A stretch of 64,000 nucleotides of DNA, taken from NCBI RefSeq assembly GCF_003606365.2, contig NZ_CP031933.2, forward strand, positions 310,001 through 374,000, written 5' to 3'. The DNA comes from Companilactobacillus zhachilii. Its GTDB lineage: Bacteria > Bacillota > Bacilli > Lactobacillales > Lactobacillaceae. Under the pieces are notes generated by a model. The model was not told the DNA's origin. It saw only the letters and a list, made by a program, of their open reading frames with translations, and made no database searches. Positions 17,219-26,362 of the stretch are shown in pieces. The first letter of the stretch is position 1; the number at the start of each line of letters is the position of its first letter. Made by a program: the position numbers and the translations under genes.

Positions 17219-17776
17219 ATGACAGAAAAATATAGTGCAAAAATTGTTTCATTAAACGAGGATAAAATTGGTACCGCCGCACATGGAACTGCCACATTCG
17301 AAATCGAAAATGATGTAATGAAGATTCATATTTCAATGAAAGATACTCCAAAGAATACCCAACATTGGGAACATTTCCACGGCTTCCCAGATGGCAAAGA
17401 AGCTCAAATAGCTACCAAAGCACAAGATGCTAATGGGGATGGATTCGTCGATTTGCCAGAGACTGAACCAGTTTCCGGAACAACAATGGTGCCATTTGAT
17501 GCTGCTCCACACGATATGAATGTTCCTAACGATACATATCCTGTTTCAGATGCCAACGGAAGTTTTGAATATGAAAAAGAAGTGCCACTTGATAAATTAA
17601 AAGCTAAGTTTAAAGAAGTCTTTGGAACAGATGACTTAGAATTAGACAAACGTGTCATTTATGTTCACGGAGTTCCTGATGACTTGGATTTGCCAGATAC
17701 AATTGCTGGTGCCGTTGGTCACTATGATCAACACGTAACCTTACCAATTGCCGTAGGTAAGATTGTTAAAGATTAA
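17219..17776 (+). CDS. Unknown protein with histidine-rich segment (CHRD-like)
   Basis: 185 aa, no signal peptide or membrane helix, acidic. The most distinctive stretch is NTQHWEHFHGFPDGKEAQI, with closely spaced histidines, then DANGDGFVDLPETEPV, which looks like an EF-hand-style acidic loop, and later VHGVPDDL and VGHYDQHV. The beta-rich pattern and the HxxHFHG segment recall CHRD-type domains, a weak resemblance only. Metal binding is plausible. It is the first gene of an operon with a tautomerase (12-nt gap), and its promoter carries a Crp/Fnr-type site. GGAGG lies 8 nt before ATG. Confidence 0.7.
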   Translation: MTEKYSAKIVSLNEDKIGTAAHGTATFEIENDVMKIHISMKDTPKNTQHWEHFHGFPDGKEAQIATKAQDANGDGFVDLPETEPVSGTTMVPFDAAPHDMNVPNDTYPVSDANGSFEYEKEVPLDKLKAKFKEVFGTDDLELDKRVIYVHGVPDDLDLPDTIAGAVGHYDQHVTLPIAVGKIVKD

Positions 17777-17787
17777 GAGGAAATAAT

Positions 17788-18180
17788 ATGCCATTAATGA
17801 GAATTGATATGATTAAAGGCCGCGACAAAAAGGAAATCAAGGATATCTTGGATATTTCTTATAAAGTCGCAACTGATGAATTACATTTACTACCACGTGA
17901 CCGTTACCAAGTTGTGACTCAACATGAGCCAGAAGAAATGGTTTTCTGGGATGTTGGTTTGGGACTGGAACGAACAGATAAAATTTTATTGTTCAGTTTG
18001 ACATCAAGTCCACGTGAACAAATTGATAAAGAACACTTTTATGCTAGTTTAGTAAAAGCTTTACATGAGGGTATTGGAATTTCACCATCTGATGTGATGA
18101 TTAATATTACAAGCAATACTAAGGCTGATTGGAGCTTTGGTAATGGTGAAGCTCAATTTTTGAACGGTAAGCTGAATTAA
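17788..18180 (+). CDS. Tautomerase/MIF superfamily protein
   Basis: 130 aa. The protein starts Met-Pro; after methionine removal the N-terminal proline would be the catalytic base, as in 4-oxalocrotonate tautomerases. The repeated beta-alpha-beta layout fits a two-unit tautomerase (MPLMRIDMIKGRDKKEIKDILD... then LLFSLTSSPREQIDKEHFYASLVKAL), and length fits the tautomerase_2-type group. The substrate is unknown. AGAGGAAATAAT precedes ATG. It forms an operon with the histidine-rich protein upstream and is terminated by the hairpin at 18,192. Confidence 0.85.
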   Translation: MPLMRIDMIKGRDKKEIKDILDISYKVATDELHLLPRDRYQVVTQHEPEEMVFWDVGLGLERTDKILLFSLTSSPREQIDKEHFYASLVKALHEGIGISPSDVMINITSNTKADWSFGNGEAQFLNGKLN

Positions 18181-18191
18181 ATTATGTATCG

Positions 18192-18242
18192 AAAAAAGGT
18201 CAGATAGTTTGGAAATATAATCCAAAGCTATCTGGCCTTTTT
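18192..18242. terminator. Bidirectional rho-independent terminator
   Basis: AAAAAAGGTCAGATAG...CTATCTGGCCTTTTT hairpin between the convergent tautomerase and membrane-protein genes. Confidence 0.85.
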
Positions 18243-18263
18243 GACTGCTTAAACTAAATATGG

Positions 18264-18746
18264 TTAATGAATACTTAATCGAATTAATAAAAAGAAACAA
18301 AGAACGTAGAGTATTGTTGCCACAACTACAGTCCCAGTTAAAGAGTTTCTATGTGATTCTGTTTCATTATCTGGTTGATTTTTGAAGGTTATGTAAGTAG
18401 AAAGGAATGCAATTGAAGAAAAAATATTACCTACAATAAGTTGGCAAACAGCTAAATCAATTAGTAAGAAACGATTTTTCTTATTATTAGGAACACCATC
18501 ATTACCTTTAACCCAAAGTGCGTATCCCACTAGCAAGTTTAGTAGGACTACTATAAACATAATTGCCGTATAGGGACTAGATTTAAGTATTTGTTGGAAT
18601 CCAATATTTTGGGATAGACTCACTGTGAAAATATATATTCCGTAAAGGATTGATGTTATAAATAGAACAAGGTAATTCATCATATAAATTTTTTTAGAAT
18701 TTAAGAGAGCAATTTTTTTAAAATTAGTCGTCAATTTATTTAACAT
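18264..18746 (-). CDS. Four-helix integral membrane protein, unknown function
   Basis: 160 aa with hydrophobic segments at about residues 24-45, 60-80, 95-117 and 135-157, joined by short charged loops. The loop KGNDGVPNNKKNR is polar and probably cytoplasmic. I do not recognise a family. GGAGGGG sits 6 nt before ATG, so the start is secure. It lies just downstream of the RpiR regulator on the same strand, with a 98-bp gap. Neighbouring genes do not reveal its role. Confidence 0.7.
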   Translation of the reverse strand: MLNKLTTNFKKIALLNSKKIYMMNYLVLFITSILYGIYIFTVSLSQNIGFQQILKSSPYTAIMFIVVLLNLLVGYALWVKGNDGVPNNKKNRFLLIDLAVCQLIVGNIFSSIAFLSTYITFKNQPDNETESHRNSLTGTVVVATILYVLCFFLLIRLSIH

Positions 18747-18844
18747 GAATACCCCTCCGAAAATATAATTATATTTAATTCAATTGTAACCGGTTACGAG
18801 CATAACTCAAGATGAATTGATGATATCGAAATTTGTTTCATTTT

Positions 18845-19600
18845 CTATTTAGGATATGTATCCATGTATGATCTAAATAGTGCATCAGCGACTAACTCTA
18901 ATGATGAAAAGTAATTGTACTCTGTATCCGGAGTACTGGAGATTTCCAAATTAGTAGTACTGTAATACAGATTATAAGTAGCTCGAGAGGATAACGTGTT
19001 TTTTGATAAAGGGGTAATAGATATGTAAGGTACATTTTTTAATTTTAAACGTTTTAGACTGTCATTCAGTTGGATATTTTCTCCACTGAAAGAAATAACA
19101 AATAAAACGTCATCTTCAGATATATCGTTTAAAACCCATTGAAGTTCAGTAAATGAAGGGATTATATAAAACAAAATATTATATGCCAAAAAATCCCGAG
19201 CCATTAAATCTGCGGCTCGGCGTTCTCCCCAGCCAGTACCATATAAATAAATATGTTTAGCATCATGAATATACTTTGTTATAGGCTTCATATTGGTCTG
19301 ACTTAACAATTTTATGGTATCGTTCATATCATTAATCAAAGTGTCTAAATGATTTGTTTCTAAGGGACCTGAATCATCAGCATCATTTTTAAGAAAATAT
19401 TTAAATTCGGAAAATCCATTAAAATGTAATTTTTTTGCAAGTCGTGTCAATCCAGCAGGTGAAGTATAAACAATATCGCTAATTTCTTTAGAGCTAAGGC
19501 TACTCAATATTTTTTTGTTTTTTAAAATTACAGATAATAATTCATAATCGTTGTCAGATAATTGATCTGAATATTGATTAATTAATTCCTCTATTCTCAT
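18845..19600 (-). CDS. RpiR/MurR-family transcriptional regulator (HTH plus SIS domain)
   Basis: 251 aa. The N-terminal HTH_6 domain (residues 1-75) has SSLSSKEISDIVYTSPAGLTRLAKKLHFNGFSEFKYFL, the family hallmark, followed by a SIS sugar-phosphate-binding domain (IYLYGTGWGERRAADLMARDF ... DVLFVISFSGENIQL). It probably senses a phosphorylated alpha-glucoside made by the PTS and controls the divergent glucosidase/PTS operon. TTTAGGAGGTTGACAT before ATG is a strong ribosome site. The intergenic region holds TGAAA/TTTCA inverted repeats and a cre box. Confidence 0.9.
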   Translation of the reverse strand: MRIEELINQYSDQLSDNDYELLSVILKNKKILSSLSSKEISDIVYTSPAGLTRLAKKLHFNGFSEFKYFLKNDADDSGPLETNHLDTLINDMNDTIKLLSQTNMKPITKYIHDAKHIYLYGTGWGERRAADLMARDFLAYNILFYIIPSFTELQWVLNDISEDDVLFVISFSGENIQLNDSLKRLKLKNVPYISITPLSKNTLSSRATYNLYYSTTNLEISSTPDTEYNYFSSLELVADALFRSYMDTYPK

Positions 19601-19621
19601 ATGTCAACCTCCTAAAAAATT

Positions 19622-19656
19622 GTGAAACAGTTTTCAGATATACGAAAGAGTTTCAT
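19622..19656. promoter_or_regulatory. Candidate RpiR operator, two GAAA/TTTC inverted repeats
   Basis: TGAAA-CAGT-TTTCA at 19,623 and GAAA-GAG-TTTC at 19,643 lie side by side between the RpiR gene and the divergent glucosidase. Together they also form a larger TGAAAC...GTTTCA inverted repeat. Assignment to RpiR is by position. Confidence 0.45.
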
Positions 19657-19667
19657 CTTCCTGAAAA

Positions 19668-19682
19668 GGTAAGCGCTTACTT
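19668..19682. promoter_or_regulatory. cre box (CcpA site)
   Basis: GGTAAGCGCTTACTT, with a 12-bp perfect palindrome GTAAGCGCTTAC, matches the catabolite-responsive element core. It is 80 bp before the glucosidase start. Confidence 0.65.
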
Positions 19683-19761
19683 AAAAACGACTCTTTTCGT
19701 GCTAAATCCATTATATACTGACATCGTTGAAAAAAATAATTGGTTTATAGGGGGTCACATT

Positions 19762-21093
19762 ATGAAACAAACAGATTTACATGTAACAATTGCAGGTGGG
19801 GGAAGTACCTATACACCGGGCATTACACAAGCTGTTTTGAATAATTTAGATCGTTTTCCAATGACTAAATTAACTTTATATGATATTGATGAAGAAAGAA
19901 ATGAAGACATGTATTTAATTATTCAATACATGTTGAAAACCACGGGGCATGACGATATTGAGTTAGTAGCAACCTTGGATCCGGAAGAGGCGTTTACTGG
20001 ATGTGATTTTGTCTTCTCACAAATCCGTGTTGGTGGAATGGAAATGCGTGAAAAAGATGAAAAGATTCCTTTGAAATATGGACTAGTTGGACAAGAAACT
20101 TGTGGAGTCGGTGGATTTTCATACGGCTTGAGATCAATTAAGGGACTTTTGGGTGTAGTTGGTTACGTTCAAAAATATGCACCAGATGCTTGGATCCTTA
20201 ATTACACAAATCCCGAAACATTAATTGCTGAATCAATCAGACGCGCTTATCCTAAAGCACATATGTTAAATGCCTGTGATATGACTATTTCTATTGAAGA
20301 AACAATGGCACGTAATTTTGGCTATAATCGTAAAAATTGGATTTGCCAATATTATGGATTAAATCATTTCGGTTGGTACACAGAGATTTATGATAAAGAA
20401 TTACAAAGAGACGTAATGCCTGAATTAATTGAAAAATTACGTAATAAACCAATGAAGATTGTATCTTTTAATAAAGGTGATCAGTCATGGCAAGATGCTT
20501 GGAACAAATTATCCAAGATCTTGAATTTATTCCCTGATTATTTACCAAATAATTATCTAGAATATTATTTCTTCCCAGATATTGTGGTGGATGAAACAGA
20601 CCCTAACTATACACGAGCAAATATGGTTATGGATGGTCGTCTCAAACATACTAAAGATATGGCTAATGAAATTAGAAATAATGATGATGGAAATATTTTA
20701 GACTTCGATTTTGGTGAACATGGACAATATATCGTTGATATGGCAACCTCAATTTTAAATGATAGCCATCAAAGATTTATGCTTATTTTACCTAATCATG
20801 GAGCAATTCCTAATTTGCGCGATGATGCTGCCGTAGAAGTACCTGCATATGTAGGACGTTTAGGTGCTGAACCAATTTCAATGCGTCATGATATTCCTGA
20901 TTTTCATAAAGGGTTGATGGAAGCACAAAATGCTGCTGAAAAGTTACTAGTTGATGGTTATTTTGAAGGATCATATCAAAAAGTTTTACAAGCTTTCACT
21001 TTGAATCAAACAGTGCCTTCAGCAGATAAAGCAAAATTAGCACTTGATGATTTAATTATTGCAAATAAAGATTACTGGCCAGAACTACATTAA
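19762..21093 (+). CDS. 6-phospho-alpha-glucosidase, glycoside hydrolase family 4
   Basis: 443 aa from ATG 19762, which is preceded by AGGGGGTCAC; the upstream in-frame extension lacks a ribosome site. The N-terminal NAD-binding segment is VTIAGGGSTYTPG. The metal ligands fall at Cys172 (NACDM) and His202 (GLNHFGW), the positions known for GH4 enzymes. The CDM form after the cysteine is that of alpha-specific members, as opposed to CNV of 6-phospho-beta-glucosidases. It uses NAD+ and Mn2+ to split 6-phospho-alpha-glucosides, such as maltose-6-phosphate, delivered by the PTS permease encoded 20 bp downstream. RpiR and cre sites lie upstream. Confidence 0.9.
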   Translation: MKQTDLHVTIAGGGSTYTPGITQAVLNNLDRFPMTKLTLYDIDEERNEDMYLIIQYMLKTTGHDDIELVATLDPEEAFTGCDFVFSQIRVGGMEMREKDEKIPLKYGLVGQETCGVGGFSYGLRSIKGLLGVVGYVQKYAPDAWILNYTNPETLIAESIRRAYPKAHMLNACDMTISIEETMARNFGYNRKNWICQYYGLNHFGWYTEIYDKELQRDVMPELIEKLRNKPMKIVSFNKGDQSWQDAWNKLSKILNLFPDYLPNNYLEYYFFPDIVVDETDPNYTRANMVMDGRLKHTKDMANEIRNNDDGNILDFDFGEHGQYIVDMATSILNDSHQRFMLILPNHGAIPNLRDDAAVEVPAYVGRLGAEPISMRHDIPDFHKGLMEAQNAAEKLLVDGYFEGSYQKVLQAFTLNQTVPSADKAKLALDDLIIANKDYWPELH

Positions 21094-21113
21094 AATTTTG
21101 GAGGTATAGGAAT

Positions 21114-23237
21114 ATGATGGCTAAGTTCCAGCGCTTTGGTGGCGCTATGTTTACACCCGTTGTATTTTTTGTATTTTCTGGAATCATTGTAGGTCTAACC
21201 GCAGTTTTTACAAATCCGGCTATTGTAGGGGGACTTGCAGAACAGGGAACAGCGTGGTACTCGATTTGGAAAATAATCGATTCCGGTGGGTGGACAGTAT
21301 TTAATAACATGGAAGTTTTGTTCGTTATTGGTTTGCCATTAGGGTTAGCCAATAAAGCTAAAGAACGTGCATCTCTTGAAGCTTTTGTCATTTATATGAC
21401 ATTTAATAATTTTGTGAATCAAATTCTTCAAATGTTTGGAAAGAATTTTGGGGTTAATATTAACTCTACGGCTGAAACAAGTGGTTTAAAGGTGATTGCA
21501 GGCGTTAAGACACTAGATACTGGTGTTATTGGTGCCATTTTAATTGCTGGAATAGTTGTTTGGTTGCACAATCGTTACTTTAGTGTTCGATTGCCAGATT
21601 GGTTAGGAGTTTTCCAAGGATCAGCTTTCGTTGCAATGATAGGATTCTTCCTAATGATTCCTATTGCAGGATTATTTGTTTGGATTTGGCCAGTATTTCA
21701 ACATGGCATTCTTCAAATGCAATATTTCATGGTCAAATCGGGAGATTTTGGTGTATTTACCTACATATTCTTGGAGAAAGCTTTGCTTCCAGTAGGATTG
21801 CATCACTTTATATATGCTCCATTCCAATATGGTCCAGCTGTAATTGAGGGTGGAACAACTTTATATTGGGTAAAGCATATCAGTCAGTTTGCAGCAACAA
21901 CAACGCCTTTAATTAAGTTATTCCCAGAAGGCGGATATGCAATGCAAGGAATGTCGAATATCTTCGGTATTCCGGGAATTGCTTTAGCATTTTATGCAAC
22001 TGCTATTCCTAAGAACAGAAAGAAATTATTAGCTCTAATTATACCTGGAGTATTGACAGCTGCTTTAGCAGGAATCACAGAACCTTTTGATTATACATTC
22101 CTGTTCATTGCACCAGCATTATTCTTTGTACATGCCTTCTTAGCAGCATGTCTGGCAACAACGATGTATGCCTTTGGTGTAACTGGGGACATGTCAGCAG
22201 GATTAATTGATATTGCTGCTAAAAACTATATCCCTATGTGGGCTAATCATTGGCAAACATATGTTATCCAGTGGGTCATTGGCTTAATATTTATTGGAAT
22301 TTACTTTGTTGTATTTAGATTTTTGATCCTTAAATTTGACTTTAAGACACCTGGTAGATCTGATGATGAAATGGTCAATATGTTTACCAAGGATGATTAC
22401 AAGAAAAAACAATCTAAAGGTAAGAACGGCGGTCAGTCAGTTAGTAATCCATTCCGAACGGCAGCGGGTGCTTATATTAACTTATTAGGTGGAGCAGATA
22501 ATATTGCTTCAGTTAACAATTGTTTTACGAGATTACGTTTGACGATTAATAAACCAGAATTGTTAGCTACAGACAACCAGTTCATGGCTGTTGGTGCCAA
22601 AGGAGTTGTTCGAAATAAAGATGCAGTACAAGTTATCATTGGTCCAGATGTGACTAATGTTCGTGAAGAAGTTGATGACTTAATAGAAAATGGTGGTTGG
22701 GAACAATTTGATAATCAGACTTCTGACAATACACCTGTGGCTGAGAAAGAACAGCAAACCGAGTTTTCTACAAATGAGTCTCAATTGTTTGCACCAGTCG
22801 ATGGTAAATTTATCAATATTGATGAATTAAAAGATGATGTATTTTCACAAAAGATGTTGGGCGATGGTTATGCGATTGAACCAGCAAATGGAGATATTTA
22901 TTCAAGCGTTGAAGGTGAAATTACATCAATATTCCCAACTAAACATGCGATAGGAATCAGAAGTCTAAGTGGAGCAGAAATACTTTTACATCTTGGGTTG
23001 GACACCGTAGAACTAGAAGGTAAACCGTTTGATATTTTGGTTAAGGAAGGTGATGCTGTTACAGAGGGTACTAAGTTAGCAACAATGAATATTGAAGAAA
23101 TTGAAGATAAAGGTAAAGATCCGGTTGTTATTACTGTTATCACCAATAGTAATCAATATAATTTGGATAAATTTAGAAAAGCCAGTGGATCTACAGTTAA
23201 GCATGGTGATTCGATTGTTTTAGTTAATAGAATATAA
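21114..23237 (+). CDS. PTS alpha-glucoside-type permease, fused EIICBA
   Basis: 707 aa. Domain order is IIC (residues 1 to about 420, roughly ten membrane helices, with the family motif GITEPFDYTFLF), IIB with phosphocysteine Cys470 in NNCFTRLRL, and a glucose-type IIA with phosphohistidine His626 in EILLHLGLDTVEL. A Gln/Thr-rich linker joins IIB to IIA. Paired with a GH4 6-phospho-alpha-glucosidase, it most likely imports maltose or a related alpha-glucoside as the 6-phosphate. GGAGG precedes the first of two adjacent ATG codons. Terminator at 23,264. Confidence 0.92.
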   Translation: MMAKFQRFGGAMFTPVVFFVFSGIIVGLTAVFTNPAIVGGLAEQGTAWYSIWKIIDSGGWTVFNNMEVLFVIGLPLGLANKAKERASLEAFVIYMTFNNFVNQILQMFGKNFGVNINSTAETSGLKVIAGVKTLDTGVIGAILIAGIVVWLHNRYFSVRLPDWLGVFQGSAFVAMIGFFLMIPIAGLFVWIWPVFQHGILQMQYFMVKSGDFGVFTYIFLEKALLPVGLHHFIYAPFQYGPAVIEGGTTLYWVKHISQFAATTTPLIKLFPEGGYAMQGMSNIFGIPGIALAFYATAIPKNRKKLLALIIPGVLTAALAGITEPFDYTFLFIAPALFFVHAFLAACLATTMYAFGVTGDMSAGLIDIAAKNYIPMWANHWQTYVIQWVIGLIFIGIYFVVFRFLILKFDFKTPGRSDDEMVNMFTKDDYKKKQSKGKNGGQSVSNPFRTAAGAYINLLGGADNIASVNNCFTRLRLTINKPELLATDNQFMAVGAKGVVRNKDAVQVIIGPDVTNVREEVDDLIENGGWEQFDNQTSDNTPVAEKEQQTEFSTNESQLFAPVDGKFINIDELKDDVFSQKMLGDGYAIEPANGDIYSSVEGEITSIFPTKHAIGIRSLSGAEILLHLGLDTVELEGKPFDILVKEGDAVTEGTKLATMNIEEIEDKGKDPVVITVITNSNQYNLDKFRKASGSTVKHGDSIVLVNRI

Positions 23238-23263
23238 GAAAAAAATAAAATTTCTGGTCAAAA

Positions 23264-23298
23264 AACCATCTATGGAAAATATCATAGGTGGTTTTTTA
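23264..23298 (+). terminator. Rho-independent terminator
   Basis: AACCATCTATG-GAAAATAT-CATAGGTGGTTTTTT, 27 bp after the PTS gene. Confidence 0.9.
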
Positions 23299-23312
23299 TG
23301 TGCAATTATTAT

Positions 23313-24032
23313 TTAAGCTGTTTTAACCTCAAGTGTCTTCTCATCCAGAATTTCACCTAAAACTCGATCAGCCACAATACCAATTTGACCGGCATTACGA
23401 TTTTTAGGGCAATCTTCCTCATAAGAATTAGTTGAATCTTTCATGACAATAATTCGATCAGCCATCCGAGCAGCCTCTTCAACATCATGGGTAACGAGGA
23501 TAGTTGTTAGATTTTGTTTCTGACAAATATCGAGAATCAAATCCTGCATTTTACGTCTGGTCAACGCGTCTAAGGCTCCAAGTGGTTCATCCAATAATAA
23601 AATTTGGGGATGGCTCATCAAGGCTCTTGCTAAGGCCACACGTTGTTTTTGACCACCAGATAATTGGGTTGGATATTGATTAGCATAATCTCCGAGTTCA
23701 ACTAATTCGAGTAATTCCTGAGCATGCGCTTTAGTGTTTTTATCTTTTGAGCCAAAAGATAAATTGTCTAAAACGGACATCCAGGGTAGTAGGCGATCTT
23801 CTTGAAACATTACCCGCATCAATGATTTAGAATCGGCTTGGTCAATAGTTACGGAACCTGATGTGGGTTGTTCTAAGCCGGCAATCAAACGTAAGAGGGT
23901 ACTTTTACCGCCACCACTCATCCCGACTAAAGCGATGAATTCGCCTTGGTTGATATCGAGACTGACGTCATGTAAGGCAGTGACATTTTTATATGTTTTA
24001 TTAATATTTTTAATTGAAATCATTGTGTTCAT
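23313..24032 (-). CDS. SsuB/TauB-like ABC transporter ATPase
   Basis: 239 aa. Walker A GMSGGGKST, Q-loop MFQEDRLLPWMSV (the QEDRLLPW form is characteristic of nitrate/sulfonate/taurine importers), signature LSGGQKQRV, Walker B ILLLDEPLGALDA and H-loop VTHDVEEAARMADR. The start is placed at MNTMISIKN because its ATG overlaps the permease stop (ATGA) and has AGGAG 9 nt upstream, rather than at the ATG 30 nt earlier. It forms an operon with the permease and an acyl-CoA ligase. No binding protein is here; the SsuA-like protein at 13,886 could serve. Confidence 0.9.
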   Translation of the reverse strand: MNTMISIKNINKTYKNVTALHDVSLDINQGEFIALVGMSGGGKSTLLRLIAGLEQPTSGSVTIDQADSKSLMRVMFQEDRLLPWMSVLDNLSFGSKDKNTKAHAQELLELVELGDYANQYPTQLSGGQKQRVALARALMSHPQILLLDEPLGALDALTRRKMQDLILDICQKQNLTTILVTHDVEEAARMADRIIVMKDSTNSYEEDCPKNRNAGQIGIVADRVLGEILDEKTLEVKTA

Positions 24033-24844
24033 TGAACATTGCTCCTTCCGGCTGTTTGCCATTCTAGTAATAAACTTTCAAAACTTTTGGCAATTAAATC
24101 AGAGATTTTTCCAAGGACAGCGTAGACGACGATACATAAAACGACTGTCTCCATATCCACAAAATCTTCGGCATTGTTTGCCATATAACCGATACCCGAA
24201 CTGGCAGAAATAGTTTCAGCAACGATTAAGGTTGTCCACATAACGCCTAGAGCATAACGAATACCGACCAGAATTTGTGGTAAAGCGGCGGGAAAAATTA
24301 TTTTGAAAAACATCTGTTTTTTAGTTAGTTCATAGGATTCTCCCATTTCGATTAAGTCGGGATCAACAGCACGGATGCCGTGAAAAGTGTTGATATAAAC
24401 CGGAAACATAGTTCCGATAGCGACTAACGAAATTTTGGCTGATTCATTGATTCCCAACCAGAGAATGATTAGGGGAATAAGGGCTAAATGAGGGATGTTA
24501 CGGAACATTTGAATTGAGGAATCGAATAATAAACGACTCGTGTTCGACATCCCGTTGATGAAACCGAGGATAAAGCCGATACCACCACCAATTAAGAGGC
24601 CGACAGTTGCTCGATATAAACTGATACTAAGATTTTTAGGCAACTCGCCAGATTGGGTTAATTTGACGCCATCTTGGAAAACCGCAATCGGTGATGGTAA
24701 AACAGAACTTGAGAGCCAACCAAGTGAACTGCTGACTTGCCATAGTAAAACGACAATAACGGGAATTAAGAATGGTAAAAATTTGTCGACAGGTAAGGCA
24801 ATTTTTTTACGTTCCGTCGTAGAAATTGAAACTGGCTTTTGCAT
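24029..24844 (-). CDS. SsuC/TauC-like ABC transporter permease
   Basis: 271 aa with about six membrane helices and a basic N-terminal tail. The EAA-type cytoplasmic loop is MGESYELTKKQMFFKIIFPAALPQI. The family is that of aliphatic sulfonate, taurine, nitrate and thiamine-precursor importers. AAGGAGG lies before ATG. It is 3 bp after the ligase gene and overlaps the ATPase gene by 4 nt, so the three are a tight operon. Confidence 0.9.
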   Translation of the reverse strand: MQKPVSISTTERKKIALPVDKFLPFLIPVIVVLLWQVSSSLGWLSSSVLPSPIAVFQDGVKLTQSGELPKNLSISLYRATVGLLIGGGIGFILGFINGMSNTSRLLFDSSIQMFRNIPHLALIPLIILWLGINESAKISLVAIGTMFPVYINTFHGIRAVDPDLIEMGESYELTKKQMFFKIIFPAALPQILVGIRYALGVMWTTLIVAETISASSGIGYMANNAEDFVDMETVVLCIVVYAVLGKISDLIAKSFESLLLEWQTAGRSNVQ

Positions 24845-24847
24845 TGC

Positions 24848-26350
24848 TTAGGCCTCCTTGAGTTGTTGAGTCACTTCCTGAGCTAGAAGTGTACGTTGAA
24901 TTTTTCCAGTCGCATTTTTCGGTAATTGTGTACTGAAAATATACTTACTAGGACGTTCAACCGGTAATAATTGCTCATTTGCTAATTCGTTCAACAACGC
25001 CAATTGGTGGCGATGATCATGGCTAAGTTTCTTTGGTACAACAACGGCGGTGACAGTTTCACCATAAATTAAATCAGGTGTGCCGATGACGGCGATTTCA
25101 CTAATGAATTTCAAGTCGTGTAACACATCTTCGACGGCTAACGGGTTAACATTTTCGCCACCACGGATAATCATTTCTTTAATGCGACCAGCTATATGTA
25201 GGTAACCATGTTCGTCTATTGAACCAAGGTCGCCAGTCAATAACCAACCATTATGGAATGCTTCTGGTTGAGGGTCCAAGTAATGAGTGATGACATTTTC
25301 ACCTTTTAAGGCAATTTCCCCGATTTCATCAGGACCAACTACTTGATGATCACCATCTAAGATACGAATTTGGATACCTTTGACAATACCAACAGAGTTT
25401 TTAACGGGATGTTCTAAAGGATTTTGCGCAATTTGACTCGCTGCCTCGGTCATTCCGTAACTTTCAATTAATGGGACAGAGAATCTTTGATTGAACTGTT
25501 GGTGAATGCTTGGGAGGAGAGGGGCTGAAGCAGTCCGGAGAAACCGAAGCTGATTTTTCTGTGGTCTCTCATCACGTTGTAACAAAATAGCTACGATTGC
25601 AGAAGTCAAGGAAACCCAAGTCACTTTCTCACTACTGACTTCTTTCCAGAAAAGGTGAGCACTGAATTTTGGCCGGAAAAGCAACTGTCCGTGTGATAGG
25701 CGTGTTGCCAAATTGGAAATAACCATCGCATTGATGTGAAACATTGGCATCAGGATAAAGGTACTGTCTTCATCGGTCAATTCTTCACTATCAATAACGT
25801 TGAAGGCTGCAGCTAATAGTTGATGATGAGTCAAGCCAACACGTTTAGGTTTACCGGTAGTACCAGAAGTATGCATGATTAAAGCAATCTGTTCATCATT
25901 GGGTACTTCTGGTAAATGAGTATTATGTTTGTCACGAAGATAAATTTGGACTTCAGGTTCGTGCAAAGTAGTTAAACGTGGTTGGTTGGTAAATAAGTCA
26001 TTTAGAATTTCTAAATCGGTTAAATTTGAATCTAAAATAATTGCAGAATAATGATATTGATCTTCAAGTTCACTAATTTGGATTTCGTTAGTAGCAGGAT
26101 TGATCGGTTGAACGATTGCTCCAACTTCCCAGAGACTTTGAACAGCTAAAGTGTAAGTAACCGAGTTAGTTAAGCTGATAAGGACGATATCGTTATGACC
26201 GATACCTTTGTTTTGCCAATAATTTTTCCAAACGTTTTCTTCTAAGTTAAGTTCACTACCGGTGTACCAGTGTTGATTAGCATCTTGCATCAAAGGACGA
26301 GTAGCACCAGCGATTAATTGTTGTTGTAATCTTTCAGTAAGTTCTGACAT
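24848..26350 (-). CDS. AMP-dependent acyl-CoA synthetase/ligase family protein (second paralogue)
   Basis: 500 aa, collinear with the 12,372 ligase throughout (same opening pattern MSxLTxxLxxQL and the same core motifs). P-loop IMHTSGTTGKPKRVGLTHH, A5 SYGMTEAASQ, A7 LLTGDLGSIDEHGYLHIAGR, MIIRGGENVNP, and the C-terminal catalytic lysine in KNATGKIQR. It activates a carboxylate as acyl-adenylate. It heads an operon with SsuC- and SsuB-like genes. A ligase next to a small-molecule importer suggests activation of the imported acid, which is inference. No good ribosome site is seen before ATG; a 40-bp inverted-repeat region lies just upstream. Confidence 0.87.
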   Translation of the reverse strand: MSELTERLQQQLIAGATRPLMQDANQHWYTGSELNLEENVWKNYWQNKGIGHNDIVLISLTNSVTYTLAVQSLWEVGAIVQPINPATNEIQISELEDQYHYSAIILDSNLTDLEILNDLFTNQPRLTTLHEPEVQIYLRDKHNTHLPEVPNDEQIALIMHTSGTTGKPKRVGLTHHQLLAAAFNVIDSEELTDEDSTFILMPMFHINAMVISNLATRLSHGQLLFRPKFSAHLFWKEVSSEKVTWVSLTSAIVAILLQRDERPQKNQLRFLRTASAPLLPSIHQQFNQRFSVPLIESYGMTEAASQIAQNPLEHPVKNSVGIVKGIQIRILDGDHQVVGPDEIGEIALKGENVITHYLDPQPEAFHNGWLLTGDLGSIDEHGYLHIAGRIKEMIIRGGENVNPLAVEDVLHDLKFISEIAVIGTPDLIYGETVTAVVVPKKLSHDHRHQLALLNELANEQLLPVERPSKYIFSTQLPKNATGKIQRTLLAQEVTQQLKEA

Positions 26351-26362
26351 ATTTTTGTACCA

